A stretch of DNA of 32,938 nt from Polyangiaceae bacterium (GTDB lineage Bacteria; Myxococcota_A; Polyangia; Polyangiales; Polyangiaceae): positions 1 to 32,938 of the forward strand of contig JAICQQ010000083.1 in assembly GCA_025937785.1 (NCBI GenBank), read 5' to 3'. The notes beneath the pieces are model-generated. The model ran no database searches and had not been told where the DNA came from. It was given only the letters and a program-made list of their open reading frames with translations. A program made the position numbers and the translations under genes. Shown here in pieces: positions 7,660 to 16,896 of this stretch (positions within the stretch are counted from its first letter, which is position 1; every line of letters starts with the position of its first letter).

Positions 7660-8967
7660 TCACGAGCCGTGCTCGTTCGCGAACGCGCTGACCACTCGCC
7701 GGCCGCTCTCGAGCGCATCTTCCATCGAGGAATAGGTCCATTGCCCGTAACGGCCGGCGCTCGTCACCCCGTGCTCTGCCAAGAACTCGTGGCAGAGCTC
7801 GGTCGCTCGCTGGTGCTGGTCGTCGAAGATCACGTATGCGTGATCGATGCGGCGCAGCCGCGCGAAGGCGACGTCCTCGGGGCGCTCGATGGCAGCCAGC
7901 TCGATCAGCCCCTCGAACACCCGCGGCAAGAGCACATCGAGGTCAGGCGCGCTGCGGTCGGCGAGTTCGACGTACAAGCTGGCCGAGCGCGGTGGGGCCA
8001 TGCATTCGGAGAAGTTCGAATAGCAGCCGACGCGGTAGAAGGGGTAGCGGGCCTCGGGCACGTAGACCCAGTGCCAGTCCTGGCGCGCCGGGGTGCGGAT
8101 CGCGATATCGAGGTAGTAGAGGTGCGTGCAGCGCAAGGCCCGAGTGGCGCGCGCGACTTCGTCCGGCAACGGGCCGCACAGCCCCAGCAGCTGCTTAAGA
8201 GGGATGCTGCTGACCAGTCGATCGTAGGCGACGTTGCCTTGTGCGAACACCAGCTGCTTCTTCGCAAGCTCTACCCGCAGGGGCGCGGTATTCGGCTCGA
8301 GCGCCGTGAGCTGCGCCGCGAGAGCGCTCGTCAGTCGTCCGATCCCGTGGCGCGGGTACACGAACTCTTGGTTGTAACCCAAGGCTCGCCGCGGCTTGCC
8401 GACGGCGCCGGCGATGACATCCTCCAGCGTCGGCCGGGGGACGAAGCGTTCACACCAAGCGGTGGTGATCTCGCGCGCGGGCACGCCCCACAAGCGGCTG
8501 TTGTAGGGCAACATGAAGTGCCGGCTGATGCCTGCGCCGAAATGCCGCAGGCAGTACTCTTCGAAGTTCGCGGGTGCTGCGCGGTGCTGGCGGGCGGCGG
8601 CCTCGACGAAGCCGAGTACGCAGTCGTAGGCGACCTCTGCGGGCAAGCCGAACGTGTTCGCCTGAAACGGGTAGTCGGTGTACACGCCGTGGGACCAGAT
8701 CTTGCTTCGACGCTGGATCACGCTGAACTCGTTGCCGAGCCAGCCGAGGACCTCGTCGCGCAGCGCGGGGTTACCGAGGTGCAGCAAGTGACCGGTGCGG
8801 TCGAAGCGGTAGCCGGCCTCTTCACTGGTCCGCGCCAGCCCCCCCGGCTCGCCGTCGCGCTCGAAGAGCCGATAGTGGATACCGGCGCGCTGGCAGGCGA
8901 GCGCCGCGCTGAGCCCGGTCAAGCCGGCGCCTAAGATCGCCACCGGGACGTTGGATTTAGAGGTCAC
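7660..8967 (-). CDS. FAD-dependent oxidoreductase, UDP-galactopyranose mutase/amine-oxidase-like
   Basis: The 435-residue protein begins with a Rossmann dinucleotide-binding motif, AILGAGLTGLSAAL, with GxGxxG at residues 13-18. The acidic end of the second strand (ERDGEPGGLARTS) follows, then YRFDRTGHLLH. This layout is shared by protoporphyrinogen-oxidase-like, amine-oxidase-like and UDP-galactopyranose-mutase-like flavoproteins. The PYNSRLWGVP segment and the adjacent glycosyltransferase favour a sugar-related role, but the substrate is not determined. The GTG start at 8967 is preceded by GAGGAAGG, which overlaps the polA stop codon, indicating translational coupling. The downstream glycosyltransferase starts 15 bp later. 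Confidence 0.85.
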   Translation of the reverse strand: MTSKSNVPVAILGAGLTGLSAALACQRAGIHYRLFERDGEPGGLARTSEEAGYRFDRTGHLLHLGNPALRDEVLGWLGNEFSVIQRRSKIWSHGVYTDYPFQANTFGLPAEVAYDCVLGFVEAAARQHRAAPANFEEYCLRHFGAGISRHFMLPYNSRLWGVPAREITTAWCERFVPRPTLEDVIAGAVGKPRRALGYNQEFVYPRHGIGRLTSALAAQLTALEPNTAPLRVELAKKQLVFAQGNVAYDRLVSSIPLKQLLGLCGPLPDEVARATRALRCTHLYYLDIAIRTPARQDWHWVYVPEARYPFYRVGCYSNFSECMAPPRSASLYVELADRSAPDLDVLLPRVFEGLIELAAIERPEDVAFARLRRIDHAYVIFDDQHQRATELCHEFLAEHGVTSAGRYGQWTYSSMEDALESGRRVVSAFANEHGS

Positions 8968-8983
8968 GCCGCGAGCGCCTTCC

Positions 8984-11707
8984 TCAGTGCGCCGCGCGCC
9001 AATCCACGCCGCTGCCTACGTCCACCACTAGCGGCACGTTCAGCGGGTAGGCCTGCTCCATGCGGAGCTTGATGGCGGTCATCGCCTCTGCCACTTCTGC
9101 TTCGGGCACCTCGAACACCAGCTCGTCGTGCACGGTGAGGACCATGCGCGCACCGGGGGTGACCGGATCTTTCAGCGCCAGCATCGCCAGCTTGAGAATG
9201 TCCGCGGCCGTGCCTTGGATCGGCATGTTCATGGCGATCCGCTCGGCGGCAAAGCGCCGCGCACGATTGCCGCTTCTGATGTCGGGCAGCATGCGGCGAC
9301 GGCCGAGAATACTCCTGACGGCTTCGCCCGCTCGCGCCTGTTCGAGCGTGCGTTGCATGAACTGCTGCACACCTCGATAGCGCCGGAAGTACGCCGCGAT
9401 GAAGTTGGCTGCCTCCACCCGCGGGATCCCCAGCGCCTTGGCCAGGCCACTTTCACCCTGGCCATAGATCACGCCGAAGTTGACGGCTTTGGCCTTGGTG
9501 CGGTGTTCGCGGGTCACGGCGTCCGCGCTCAAGTCGAAGATTTCCGCCGCCGTTCGGGTGTGCACGTCCTCGCCCGTCTGAAACGCCTCGATCAACAGGG
9601 GGTCCTCCGAAAGGTGCGCGAGCACCCTGAGCTCGATCTGGGAGTAATCGGCACTGACCAGTCGGTGACCCGGCGGGGCGACGAATGCGCTGCGGATTTC
9701 GCGGCCGAGCTCGGTACGGATCGGGATGTTCTGGAGGTTCGGGTCAGTCGACGAGAGGCGCCCCGTCGCCGCGGTGGTTTGGCCCCAGGTGCAGTGAATA
9801 CGCCCGCTCGTCTTGTCTACCAAGTGCGGCAGTGCGTCGATGTACGTGCCCTTCAGTTTGGACAACTGGCGGTGCTCGAGGATGGCCCGGGGTAGCTCGT
9901 GCTGGTCGCTCAGCGCCTCGAGCGTCGCGGCGTCCGTCGAACGCGAGGTCTTGGTGCGCTTGATCGGCTTCAGGCCCAGCTCGTCGAATAGCAGCGTTTC
10001 GAGTTGTCGCGGCGAGTTCACGTTGAACTCGCGCCCCGCGATGCGAATTGCTTCGCGTTCCAGCCGAGCGATCTCGAGCGAGCAACGCGTGCCCAGCTCG
10101 GCGAGACGTTCGATGTCTACCAGCACCCCCAAGAGCTCCATTCGGGTCAGGACGTCCGCCAGGGGTAGCTCGACCTCGTGGTAGAGCTTCGAGAGCCCGA
10201 CGTCGGTGATCTGTTCGTCGAGGATCGGTAGCAGGCGCAACACGGCATCCGCACGCCGCGCGGCGAAGGGTGCGGCGTCGTCGAGCGAAACTTCGTCGAA
10301 GGCCGACTGCTTGCCACGGCCGCGCTTGGTGATGCTCTCGTAGCTGGGAAGGTCCGCGGAGAGTTGGCCCTTCGCCAGTGCTTCGAGCGCGTGGTTGGCC
10401 TCGGGATCAATCAAGTAGCTGGCGAGCGCCGTGTCGCCGTCGAACCCGGCAAACTCGCGAAACCCAGCGTGCTCGAGCAACACCCGAGTGCGCTTCAGAT
10501 CGTGCCCGCCTTTGATCACGCGAGCGTCGGCGAACACGGGCGCCAACAGCGCGCGCACGTGTGAGGCGTCGAGCTGCGCCGGCGCACCCAGATAACGATG
10601 GGCGAGGGGGACATAGGCAGCGCTGCCGGCTGCGGCGGACAGCGCCACACCGACGAGGGTACGGTGTTCCGCGGGAGACGGCGTGTACGCTTCGATCGCG
10701 AGCCGCCCCGACTGGCGCGCCGCGGCGACGACCTCTTCGATCGCTTCCGCGGTATTGGCGAGCGAGACCCGAGTGTCGGTCATCGTCTGCGCCGGCCGGG
10801 GCGGAGCGTGGGGCTTCTTCTCGACCGCCTCTAGTTCGAGCGCCTGGAGCTGGCGGGTGAAGCCGAGCTCGCGGTAGAGCGTGGTCAGGTGTGCGATGTC
10901 GCGTCGTTGGTTGCCGAGTGTGCCCAGGTCGAGCGTGAGGTCACAGTCGTCTTTCAGCGTGACCAGCTGCTGGCTCAGCTTGGCATGCGCGTGGTTCGCT
11001 TCCAGCGTTTCTTTCAGCTTCTTGCGCTTGATCTCGCCGAGGTGCTCGTAAATGCCATCGATCGAGCCGTAGCTCGTCAGGAGCTCCTTGGCGGTCTTTG
11101 GCCCCACCGACGGAACCCCTGGAATGTTGTCCGACGAGTCTCCCATGAGCGCCAAGAGGTCGCGTACCTGGTCGATGCGCACCCCGAAGCGTTCTTCGAC
11201 TTCGGGCGGGCCGAACACCTTGTCGCGCATGGTGTCGTAGAGCACCACGTCCTCGCTCACGAGTTGCATCAGATCCTTGTCCGCCCCCACGATTACGACC
11301 TTGAGCCCGAGTGGCTTGGCCTGTTTCACGACGGTTGCGATCAGGTCGTCCGCTTCGACGCCGTTCTGCTTGAAGACGGCGAGGCGGTAGGCTTGCACGA
11401 TCTCTTCGCAGCGCTCGAGTTGGCGGCGCAGATCGGGCGGAGAAGGGGGGCGGTTCGCTTTGTACGCCTGGTACAGGTCCTTGCGAAACGTGTCGCGACC
11501 CGCGTCCATCGCAACCGCCAAGAGCTGCGGCTGCCGTTCGCGAATCAGGCGCTCGAGCATGTTAACGACGCCGTGAACGGCGTGTGTCGGTTCGCCGCTC
11601 GGCGCTCGAAGTTCGGCGATCGCGTGATAGGCCCTGAGCACGTAGCTCGACAGGTCAATCAGGTACAGGACGTGCGCCGAGCCCGGGGGCGCCAATTGCG
11701 TGCCCAT
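8984..11707 (-). CDS. polA: DNA polymerase I with degenerate 3'-5' exonuclease domain
   Basis: Pol I fills gaps and removes RNA primers during replication and repair. With the ATG at 11707 the protein has 907 residues. The N-terminal 5' nuclease is intact: EADDLIATV near 118, GADKDLMQLV near 141, GDSSDNIPGVPSVGPKTA near 189-206. The polymerase is intact: motif A DYSQIELR 687-694, motif B with R736, K740, F744 and Y748, motif C HDE 860-862. In the middle domain, by-eye alignment to E. coli Pol I puts E at D355, Y at E357, T at D424, F at Y497 and R at D501. Proofreading is therefore predicted absent, as in Thermus and several other lineages. A start at 11821 with AAGGG upstream would add 38 residues. 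It leads an operon with an FAD oxidoreductase and a glycosyltransferase. Confidence 0.95.
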   Translation of the reverse strand: MGTQLAPPGSAHVLYLIDLSSYVLRAYHAIAELRAPSGEPTHAVHGVVNMLERLIRERQPQLLAVAMDAGRDTFRKDLYQAYKANRPPSPPDLRRQLERCEEIVQAYRLAVFKQNGVEADDLIATVVKQAKPLGLKVVIVGADKDLMQLVSEDVVLYDTMRDKVFGPPEVEERFGVRIDQVRDLLALMGDSSDNIPGVPSVGPKTAKELLTSYGSIDGIYEHLGEIKRKKLKETLEANHAHAKLSQQLVTLKDDCDLTLDLGTLGNQRRDIAHLTTLYRELGFTRQLQALELEAVEKKPHAPPRPAQTMTDTRVSLANTAEAIEEVVAAARQSGRLAIEAYTPSPAEHRTLVGVALSAAAGSAAYVPLAHRYLGAPAQLDASHVRALLAPVFADARVIKGGHDLKRTRVLLEHAGFREFAGFDGDTALASYLIDPEANHALEALAKGQLSADLPSYESITKRGRGKQSAFDEVSLDDAAPFAARRADAVLRLLPILDEQITDVGLSKLYHEVELPLADVLTRMELLGVLVDIERLAELGTRCSLEIARLEREAIRIAGREFNVNSPRQLETLLFDELGLKPIKRTKTSRSTDAATLEALSDQHELPRAILEHRQLSKLKGTYIDALPHLVDKTSGRIHCTWGQTTAATGRLSSTDPNLQNIPIRTELGREIRSAFVAPPGHRLVSADYSQIELRVLAHLSEDPLLIEAFQTGEDVHTRTAAEIFDLSADAVTREHRTKAKAVNFGVIYGQGESGLAKALGIPRVEAANFIAAYFRRYRGVQQFMQRTLEQARAGEAVRSILGRRRMLPDIRSGNRARRFAAERIAMNMPIQGTAADILKLAMLALKDPVTPGARMVLTVHDELVFEVPEAEVAEAMTAIKLRMEQAYPLNVPLVVDVGSGVDWRAAH

Positions 11708-11724
11708 GGCAGAGGCGTGTAGCA

Positions 11725-11741
11725 GGCAGCTCGGAGCTGCC
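11725..11741. promoter_or_regulatory. Inverted repeat GGCAGCT-CGG-AGCTGCC upstream of polA
   Basis: Perfect 7-bp arms flank a 3-nt loop, 18 bp upstream of the preferred polA start. If the ATG at 11707 is used, this hairpin lies in the 5' leader and could affect translation or act as an operator. If the upstream start at 11821 is used, it is simply coding sequence. No direct evidence distinguishes these. Confidence 0.35.
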
Positions 11742-11921
11742 CTAGCGCGATCTGCGTCCGAACGACCCTTTTCGAGACCTTCCCACCCTTTTTGAGCTGG
11801 GCGCGGGGTTTTCGGGCTCATGGAGCCCTTTTGAGCTACGGTTGGGCGCCAAGAACCCTGGGTCGCCCCCGTTGGGGTGCTACATCGGACACCAGCGCGT
11901 TTTGGTAGGGGCGTGCGCTCC

Positions 11922-11972
11922 GAGCGTTACTGGAGCGTTAAATGGCCCCTTGCAGGGTCGCTTGGAGCGTGA
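11922..11972. promoter_or_regulatory. Helically phased GAGCGTTA direct repeats in the polA-kinase divergent region
   Basis: GAGCGTTA occurs at 11922-11929 and 11933-11940, 11 bp apart, and as GAGCGTGA at 11965-11972, 32 bp further on. The spacings are close to one and three helical turns, as expected for cooperative regulator binding. The whole 351-bp gap at 11708-12058 holds no recognisable gene and must contain the promoters for polA and the kinase. I could not pick confident -35/-10 boxes. The kinase ribosome-binding site GGAG is at 12048-12051. Confidence 0.3.
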
Positions 11973-12058
11973 AACCTGCTGACCACGCGGGGAGATTTCC
12001 TGGTAACATGCGTAAGTTGCCGCTAGGCTAAAGCGTTCGTGGTCAGCGGAGCTGCCGG

Positions 12059-13666
12059 ATGGGCGAAGATCAGATTCCCAAGGAGCTAGTAGCAGGTAAG
12101 TACCGGCTCACGCGTCTACTCGGTCGCGGGGGTATGGGCTCGGTCTGGGAAGGCGTCCACAACACCCTCGGCACCCGCGTGGCGTGCAAATTCATCGAGG
12201 CCGAATACGCCGACAGCGATGAAGCTCGCAGCCGTTTCGAGAACGAGGCGCGTGCGGCAGCGTCGCTGCGCAGCAAGCACGTGGTCGAGGTGTATGACCA
12301 CGGCGTCACCGGCGACGGCCGACCCTACATCGTGATGGAGTTCCTGCAAGGCGAGCCGCTCGACAAACGGCTCGAGCGCAGTGGCAGGCTCACGGTGGCC
12401 GAAGCAGCCTCGGTGATCACGCACGTGGCGCGGGCGCTCGCGAAGGCGCACAGCGGGGGTATCGTCCACCGCGATCTCAAGCCCGAGAACATCTTCTTGG
12501 TGTGGGACGACGAAGATTCCGAGGACATCGCCAAGGTGGTCGACTTCGGCATCGCCAAGTTCACCGACAAGTCCGCCGGCATCTCGTCGTCGACTCGCAC
12601 GGGGTCGGTGCTCGGAACGCCGTATTACATGAGTCCGGAGCAAGCGCGTGGCTTGCGCACGGTCGACTATCGTTCCGATCTCTGGTCGCTCGGCGTGATC
12701 ACCTTTCGCTGCGTGACCGGTCGGCTGCCGTTCGAGGGTGAGGCGCTCGGCGACCTTTTGGTCAAGCTGTGCACGGCGCCCGTGCCCGCTCCATCGCAGT
12801 TCCTCCCGGGGTTGCCGCCGGCCTTCGACGCATGGATGGCGCGAGCATTGTCGCGCGATCCCGACGCACGCTTCGCGGATGCTCGAGCCATGGCTCAAGC
12901 CCTGTCGCAGGTCGCCGCGGGCGCGGTGGGGGTAGCGCCGCAGGTGGATCCCGGGATGCGCGGCCAGGTGCCGAGCGGCGTGTTCACCCCGCAGCCCCAC
13001 TCACACGGCGGGCCCACGCCGCATCCGATGTCTCACAGCGGTGGCATGCCTCACGCCGGAACGCCCCAGCCGTACCGTGGCCAGGGCCAGCCAAGCGGCG
13101 GCTACACATCCCAACCCGGGCCCGGCAACATGACGCCGCATCCCGGCATGCTCACCCCCGGCTTCGGTCTGCACGCGCTGCAAGGAAACACCAACGCCGC
13201 GCTCTCCGCGACGCCGCCGCTCCCCGTGCGCTCGTCCAAAGTGCCTTGGTTTGCCGGCATCGTGGGCGCGGTTGCAGTGCTCGGTATCGGGGGCTTCGTG
13301 CTCGCGCGGTCGCTGGCTGGGTCGGCGCCCGAAATCACCGCCAGCGCGACCCCCGCGAGCGCGCCCGAGCCCGCACCCAAGGCGCCGGAGCCGGTGGTAG
13401 CCGCGCCCGCGGTCGCACCCGCGCCCGATCCGACACCCGTCGAAGATCTGGCTGAGCCGGTCGATCTCGGTGAACCCGAGCCCACCAAGCCTCAGGCGAC
13501 GCCGAAACCCAGGCGCCCCACGGCGTCGGCCACCAAGTCAGTGGCAGCAGCGCCTGCGCCGCAACCGGTGGTCGCCGCGCCCTCGCCTGCTGCTCCCGAG
13601 CCCGCGAAGACCGTGACGGCGAAGCCGCCCCCCAAGAAGAGACCTGGCATCGACGTGGGCTACTGA
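12059..13666 (+). CDS. Membrane-anchored Ser/Thr protein kinase (Pkn family)
   Basis: This 535-residue Hanks-type kinase has a complete catalytic core. The glycine loop GRGGMGSVW is at 22-30, the ATP lysine K44 in VACK, HRDLKPEN at 137-144, DFG at 162-164 and GTPYYMSPEQ at 186-195. Residues about 300-395 are rich in Pro, Gly and His. One transmembrane helix follows at about 397-418, then a Pro/Ala/Lys-rich tail with no recognised domain, predicted to be periplasmic. This kinase-linker-helix-Pro/Ala tail layout is typical of myxobacterial Pkn proteins. The ATG at 12059 has GGAG at 7-bp spacing. The next gene encodes an exported TPR/barrel protein, and a double-FHA protein that could read its phosphothreonines is 11 kb away. 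Targets are not known. Confidence 0.93.
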   Translation: MGEDQIPKELVAGKYRLTRLLGRGGMGSVWEGVHNTLGTRVACKFIEAEYADSDEARSRFENEARAAASLRSKHVVEVYDHGVTGDGRPYIVMEFLQGEPLDKRLERSGRLTVAEAASVITHVARALAKAHSGGIVHRDLKPENIFLVWDDEDSEDIAKVVDFGIAKFTDKSAGISSSTRTGSVLGTPYYMSPEQARGLRTVDYRSDLWSLGVITFRCVTGRLPFEGEALGDLLVKLCTAPVPAPSQFLPGLPPAFDAWMARALSRDPDARFADARAMAQALSQVAAGAVGVAPQVDPGMRGQVPSGVFTPQPHSHGGPTPHPMSHSGGMPHAGTPQPYRGQGQPSGGYTSQPGPGNMTPHPGMLTPGFGLHALQGNTNAALSATPPLPVRSSKVPWFAGIVGAVAVLGIGGFVLARSLAGSAPEITASATPASAPEPAPKAPEPVVAAPAVAPAPDPTPVEDLAEPVDLGEPEPTKPQATPKPRRPTASATKSVAAAPAPQPVVAAPSPAAPEPAKTVTAKPPPKKRPGIDVGY

Positions 13667-13728
13667 CGACTTCGTATCGAAGGCGTGCGTTCGGTGAGGA
13701 TGGTGTGTTGGAGAGAACTATCGGGGGC

Positions 13729-13758
13729 TTGACCGGCGGACTTTGCTAGTCCTACATG
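13729..13758 (+). promoter_or_regulatory. Weak candidate promoter for the TPR/barrel gene
   Basis: TTGACC at 13729-13734 is followed about 17-18 bp later by TACATG at 13753-13758. The -35 box is good and the -10 box poor. It sits about 70 bp upstream of the start codon in a 150-bp gap after the kinase gene, consistent with an independent promoter. Confidence 0.3.
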
Positions 13759-13829
13759 CGAAGCGCAGCGGGAGCTCTTCGCAGGCGCGACCGAAACGGA
13801 TGGGTTAACGAACGCGATTGAAGTCCACC

Positions 13830-15218
13830 ATGCAGATCAAAGCCACAATTCTATGCACGCGCCTCGCGCTCGGGATCGCAGGGCTTGCGAGCTCGTCGCT
13901 GATGTCAGCCCCGGCGCTCGCACAGTCGGCTGCTGACAAGGCGACCGCCCGCAACCTGGCGACCGCCGGTATCAAGCTTTACCAACAACAAAAGTTCGAA
14001 GAAGCGCTCGACAAACTCAAGCGGGCCCAAGAGATGTACGACGCGCCGGTTCACTTGCTGTACATGGCGCGCTGCTACGTGAAGCTGAACAAGCTGGTCG
14101 AAGGGGCCGAGAGCTACCGCAAGCTGGTGCGCACCGAACTCGACGCGAACTCTCCCGACGTCTTCCAAACCGCCGTATCGGACGGTGAGAAAGAGCTCGC
14201 CGAAGTCGAGCCACGTATCCCGACACTCACGATCAACGTCACCCCGAGTGACGTTCCCGGCCTGCGCATCGTGCTCGATGGCGAAACGGTCAGCGCGGCC
14301 GTCGTGGGCGTCGAGCGTCCCGTCAATCCGGGCGAGCGCACGGTCATGGCCGAAGCGCCCGGCTACTTGAGCGTCGAGACGTCGGCGACCGTGCGTGAAG
14401 GGCAGACCGAGCAGGTGTCGCTGACGCTCGAAGTCGACCCGAACGCGCCCAAGACGCCGCCCCCTGGCGAAGAGCCGCCGCCTGGGCAGGGCGGCACCAC
14501 GCCGCTGCCCCCGGTTGCGAGCGAAGAGGACTGGCGCACCAAAGAAATCTCGATGAGCGCCATCGGCGCCTTCTTGGGCTTGCGCGTGGGCGGCCTGTTT
14601 CCGGCCGGTAGTCTCGCCGACGGAGCGTCGACGGCTGACTACGTGGGCGTTGGGGGTGGCGCCGAGTTGCACGGCGGTGTGCGGTTCTTGCGCAACTTCG
14701 GCTTCAAGCTTTTCTACGAGCGCTACGCCGTGCAGCCCGGCCCCGAGCTCGACGCTGCCCCGATAGGCCTCGAAGAGCGCGCCTTCGAAGTGAAGAGTAC
14801 GCCCCGCGTCACCAGCTTCGGGTTCAGCGCCATGGCCGGAACGCAGCGCGGGCGCTTGGGGGGCTACGGGGAACTCGGGCTCGCGTTGATGCACGAGTAT
14901 GGTTGGGACCGCGAGATCTCCGACATCGATGCCGGCAAAGAGCCGAACTTCGGTCGTTGCACCGAGACCGTGTCGTACGCCGGTCCAGCGTTTCGTTTGG
15001 GCGGTGCGTTCGTATTGCCGGTTCACGAGCACATCCAGCTCACCGCGGTAGCGGTGTTCACCCTGGGCAACTTCAACACCGTGAAGCAGTCGAGCAGCTG
15101 CGTCATCCCGCCGGACACCTCGGCGCCCGGTGACACGGAAGTCGACATCGAGAAGCAGGGGCTGCACCAGCAGTTCTTCCTCGGCGTCGGGGCCGATTTC
15201 ATGTTCGGCCCCGGCTGA
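13830..15218 (+). CDS. Exported TPR / PEGA-like / C-terminal beta-barrel protein
   Basis: The 462-residue product starts with a Sec-type signal peptide ending near APALAQS. A TPR-like helical segment follows (ATAGIKLYQQQKFEEALDKL onward). Next is a short beta-rich domain (TLTINVTPSDVPGLRIVLDG), resembling PEGA or carboxypeptidase-regulatory-like folds. A Pro/Gly-rich linker leads to a C-terminal half of about 220 residues with alternating aromatic strands, suggesting an outer-membrane barrel. The last residues, LGVGADFMFGPG, look like a terminal strand. Similar TPR plus PEGA proteins accompany kinases in myxobacteria, but no function is established here. A TTG at 13818 would add four residues. 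I chose the ATG, although neither start has a clear ribosome-binding site. Confidence 0.8.
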   Translation: MQIKATILCTRLALGIAGLASSSLMSAPALAQSAADKATARNLATAGIKLYQQQKFEEALDKLKRAQEMYDAPVHLLYMARCYVKLNKLVEGAESYRKLVRTELDANSPDVFQTAVSDGEKELAEVEPRIPTLTINVTPSDVPGLRIVLDGETVSAAVVGVERPVNPGERTVMAEAPGYLSVETSATVREGQTEQVSLTLEVDPNAPKTPPPGEEPPPGQGGTTPLPPVASEEDWRTKEISMSAIGAFLGLRVGGLFPAGSLADGASTADYVGVGGGAELHGGVRFLRNFGFKLFYERYAVQPGPELDAAPIGLEERAFEVKSTPRVTSFGFSAMAGTQRGRLGGYGELGLALMHEYGWDREISDIDAGKEPNFGRCTETVSYAGPAFRLGGAFVLPVHEHIQLTAVAVFTLGNFNTVKQSSSCVIPPDTSAPGDTEVDIEKQGLHQQFFLGVGADFMFGPG

Positions 15219-15390
15219 AGTCCTCCGCTGCGAACAGGTTGCTGGGCCGGTTTTCCGAGAGACAGAATGCTTTCCGGGAACCTAAACCCCTAGAATGACA
15301 AAGCAAGCGGTCTACCTACATCGTCGTGCAATCAATTACATTCCGGTGACATGTCCGGCTCCGGCCGGTGATAGCGGGTGACGAAGCTGT

Positions 15391-16896
15391 ATGGAAATCG
15401 CTCTCGTTGTCCCGTACGTCCTCGTTCTCGGGTTGCTCTGCACACTGGGTGCGCATCGCGCCCACATGGTTTACCTGCTGTTCCGGAACCGCGCCCGTCT
15501 CGCGGACACGAGCAACATCCGTGCGCTCGGTCCTGCCGAGCTGCCCAGCGTGACATTGCAGTTGCCGTTGTATAACGAAGCGACGGTAGCCGCGCGCCTG
15601 CTGAACGCAGCGGGCAGCATCGACTACCCGCGCGATCGCTTCGAGATCCAGGTGCTCGACGACTCCACCGACGAGACGCGCACGATCGCGGCGTCGAAGG
15701 TGGCCGAGCTCGAGCAGCGTGGGATTCGAGCGAGCTACGTCCGGCGCCCCGATCGCACCGGCTACAAAGCGGGCGCGCTCGACTACGGGCTGAAGACTGC
15801 GCGCGGCGAGCTGATCGCCATCTTCGACGCCGACTTCGTGCCGCAGCCCGACTTCCTGCAGAAGTTGGTGGGGCATTTCCAAGACCCGGGCGTAGGTATG
15901 GTCCAGGCCCGCTGGGCGCACATGAACCGCGAGGCATCCTTTCTGACGCGCATTCAAGCGCTGATGCTCGACGGTCACCACCTGGTCGAGAATCGCGCAC
16001 GCTTCGGCGCCGGTCTGTTCTTCAACTTTGCCGGCACCGGCGGCGTCTGGCGCCGAACCGCGATCGAGGCTGCGGGCGGCTGGCAGCATGACACCATTAC
16101 CGAGGATCTCGACCTGTCGTATCGCGCGCAGATGGCGGGCTTCCGTTTCATCTATCGCGCCGACGTGAGCACGCCCGCGGAGTTACCCGAAGAAATGTCG
16201 GCGTTTCGCGCGCAACAACATCGCTGGGCGAAGGGCACCGTGCAAACGGCGCGCAAGCTCCTCGGTCGCATCGTTTCCGCTCGCCTGCCGTTCGCGCAAC
16301 GCGTCGAAGCCTGTTTCCACATGTTGCCGCATTTCGCTTACCCGCTGATGCTGCTCTTGACGATGCTGCTGTTGCCGGCGCTGCTCTTGTTGCCGGCTTC
16401 CGACGTGCGTACCATGTTGCTCATCGATCTCCCCCTCTGCGTCGGGGCGACCGGGTCCTTGGTGCTGTTTTACGCAACGGCCGAGTACGTGCAGGGGCGC
16501 TCGATCTGGTCGGCGATCGCCAAGCTACCGCTGCTGATCGCCATGGGCGCGGGGCTGGCACCGCACCTGACGAAAGCCGTGTTCTCGGGGCTCACCAGCA
16601 TGGCCGGTGAGTTCGTGCGCACGCCCAAGCGTGGAGGGGCGGCAGGGCGCTATCGCCAGGTTGCGCAATTGCCCATCGCCGAGATCGCGCTGGCGCTGTT
16701 GAGCTTGGCCAACGTCGTGGCTTCGATCGAGACGGGCCACTGGTTCGCCGCTCCGTTCGCGGCACTGTTCACGGCAGGCTACGCGGGGGTCGCGGCGCTC
16801 GTGGTACGGGAGCAGCTGGGGGCGAGGCGTGCCAGTCTGGCACCCAGCCTCGACGAAACCGCAGAGGTGGCGACCGAGGTCGCGGGCGCAGCCTGA
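15391..16896 (+). CDS. Membrane glycosyltransferase family 2, cellulose-synthase-like (CslA/BcsA type)
   Basis: This 501-residue processive-type glycosyltransferase has an N-terminal membrane helix (residues 3-22), a cytosolic GT-A domain and about four to five helices in the C-terminal third. The catalytic signature D,D,D,QxxRW is complete: DD at 90-91, DAD at 146-148, TED at 237-239, QQHRW at 275-279. An acceptor-side segment, RTGYKAGAL, is near 122-130. This arrangement matches cellulose-, mannan- and glucomannan-type beta-glycan synthases. The compact size without a PilZ domain is closest to CslA-like proteins. The polymer made is unknown. The gene has its own 172-bp upstream gap and no partner polysaccharide genes beside it. 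Confidence 0.9.
   Translation: MEIALVVPYVLVLGLLCTLGAHRAHMVYLLFRNRARLADTSNIRALGPAELPSVTLQLPLYNEATVAARLLNAAGSIDYPRDRFEIQVLDDSTDETRTIAASKVAELEQRGIRASYVRRPDRTGYKAGALDYGLKTARGELIAIFDADFVPQPDFLQKLVGHFQDPGVGMVQARWAHMNREASFLTRIQALMLDGHHLVENRARFGAGLFFNFAGTGGVWRRTAIEAAGGWQHDTITEDLDLSYRAQMAGFRFIYRADVSTPAELPEEMSAFRAQQHRWAKGTVQTARKLLGRIVSARLPFAQRVEACFHMLPHFAYPLMLLLTMLLLPALLLLPASDVRTMLLIDLPLCVGATGSLVLFYATAEYVQGRSIWSAIAKLPLLIAMGAGLAPHLTKAVFSGLTSMAGEFVRTPKRGGAAGRYRQVAQLPIAEIALALLSLANVVASIETGHWFAAPFAALFTAGYAGVAALVVREQLGARRASLAPSLDETAEVATEVAGAA

Noticed and set aside
7648..8934. 428-codon plus-strand frame opposite the FAD oxidoreductase
   Set aside because: The minus strand encodes a clear flavoprotein with a GxGxxG motif; the plus frame is its mirror.
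15316..16089. Minus-strand frame opposite the CslA-like glycosyltransferase
   Set aside because: The plus strand has the complete D,D,D,QxxRW signature, and the minus frame has no recognisable features.
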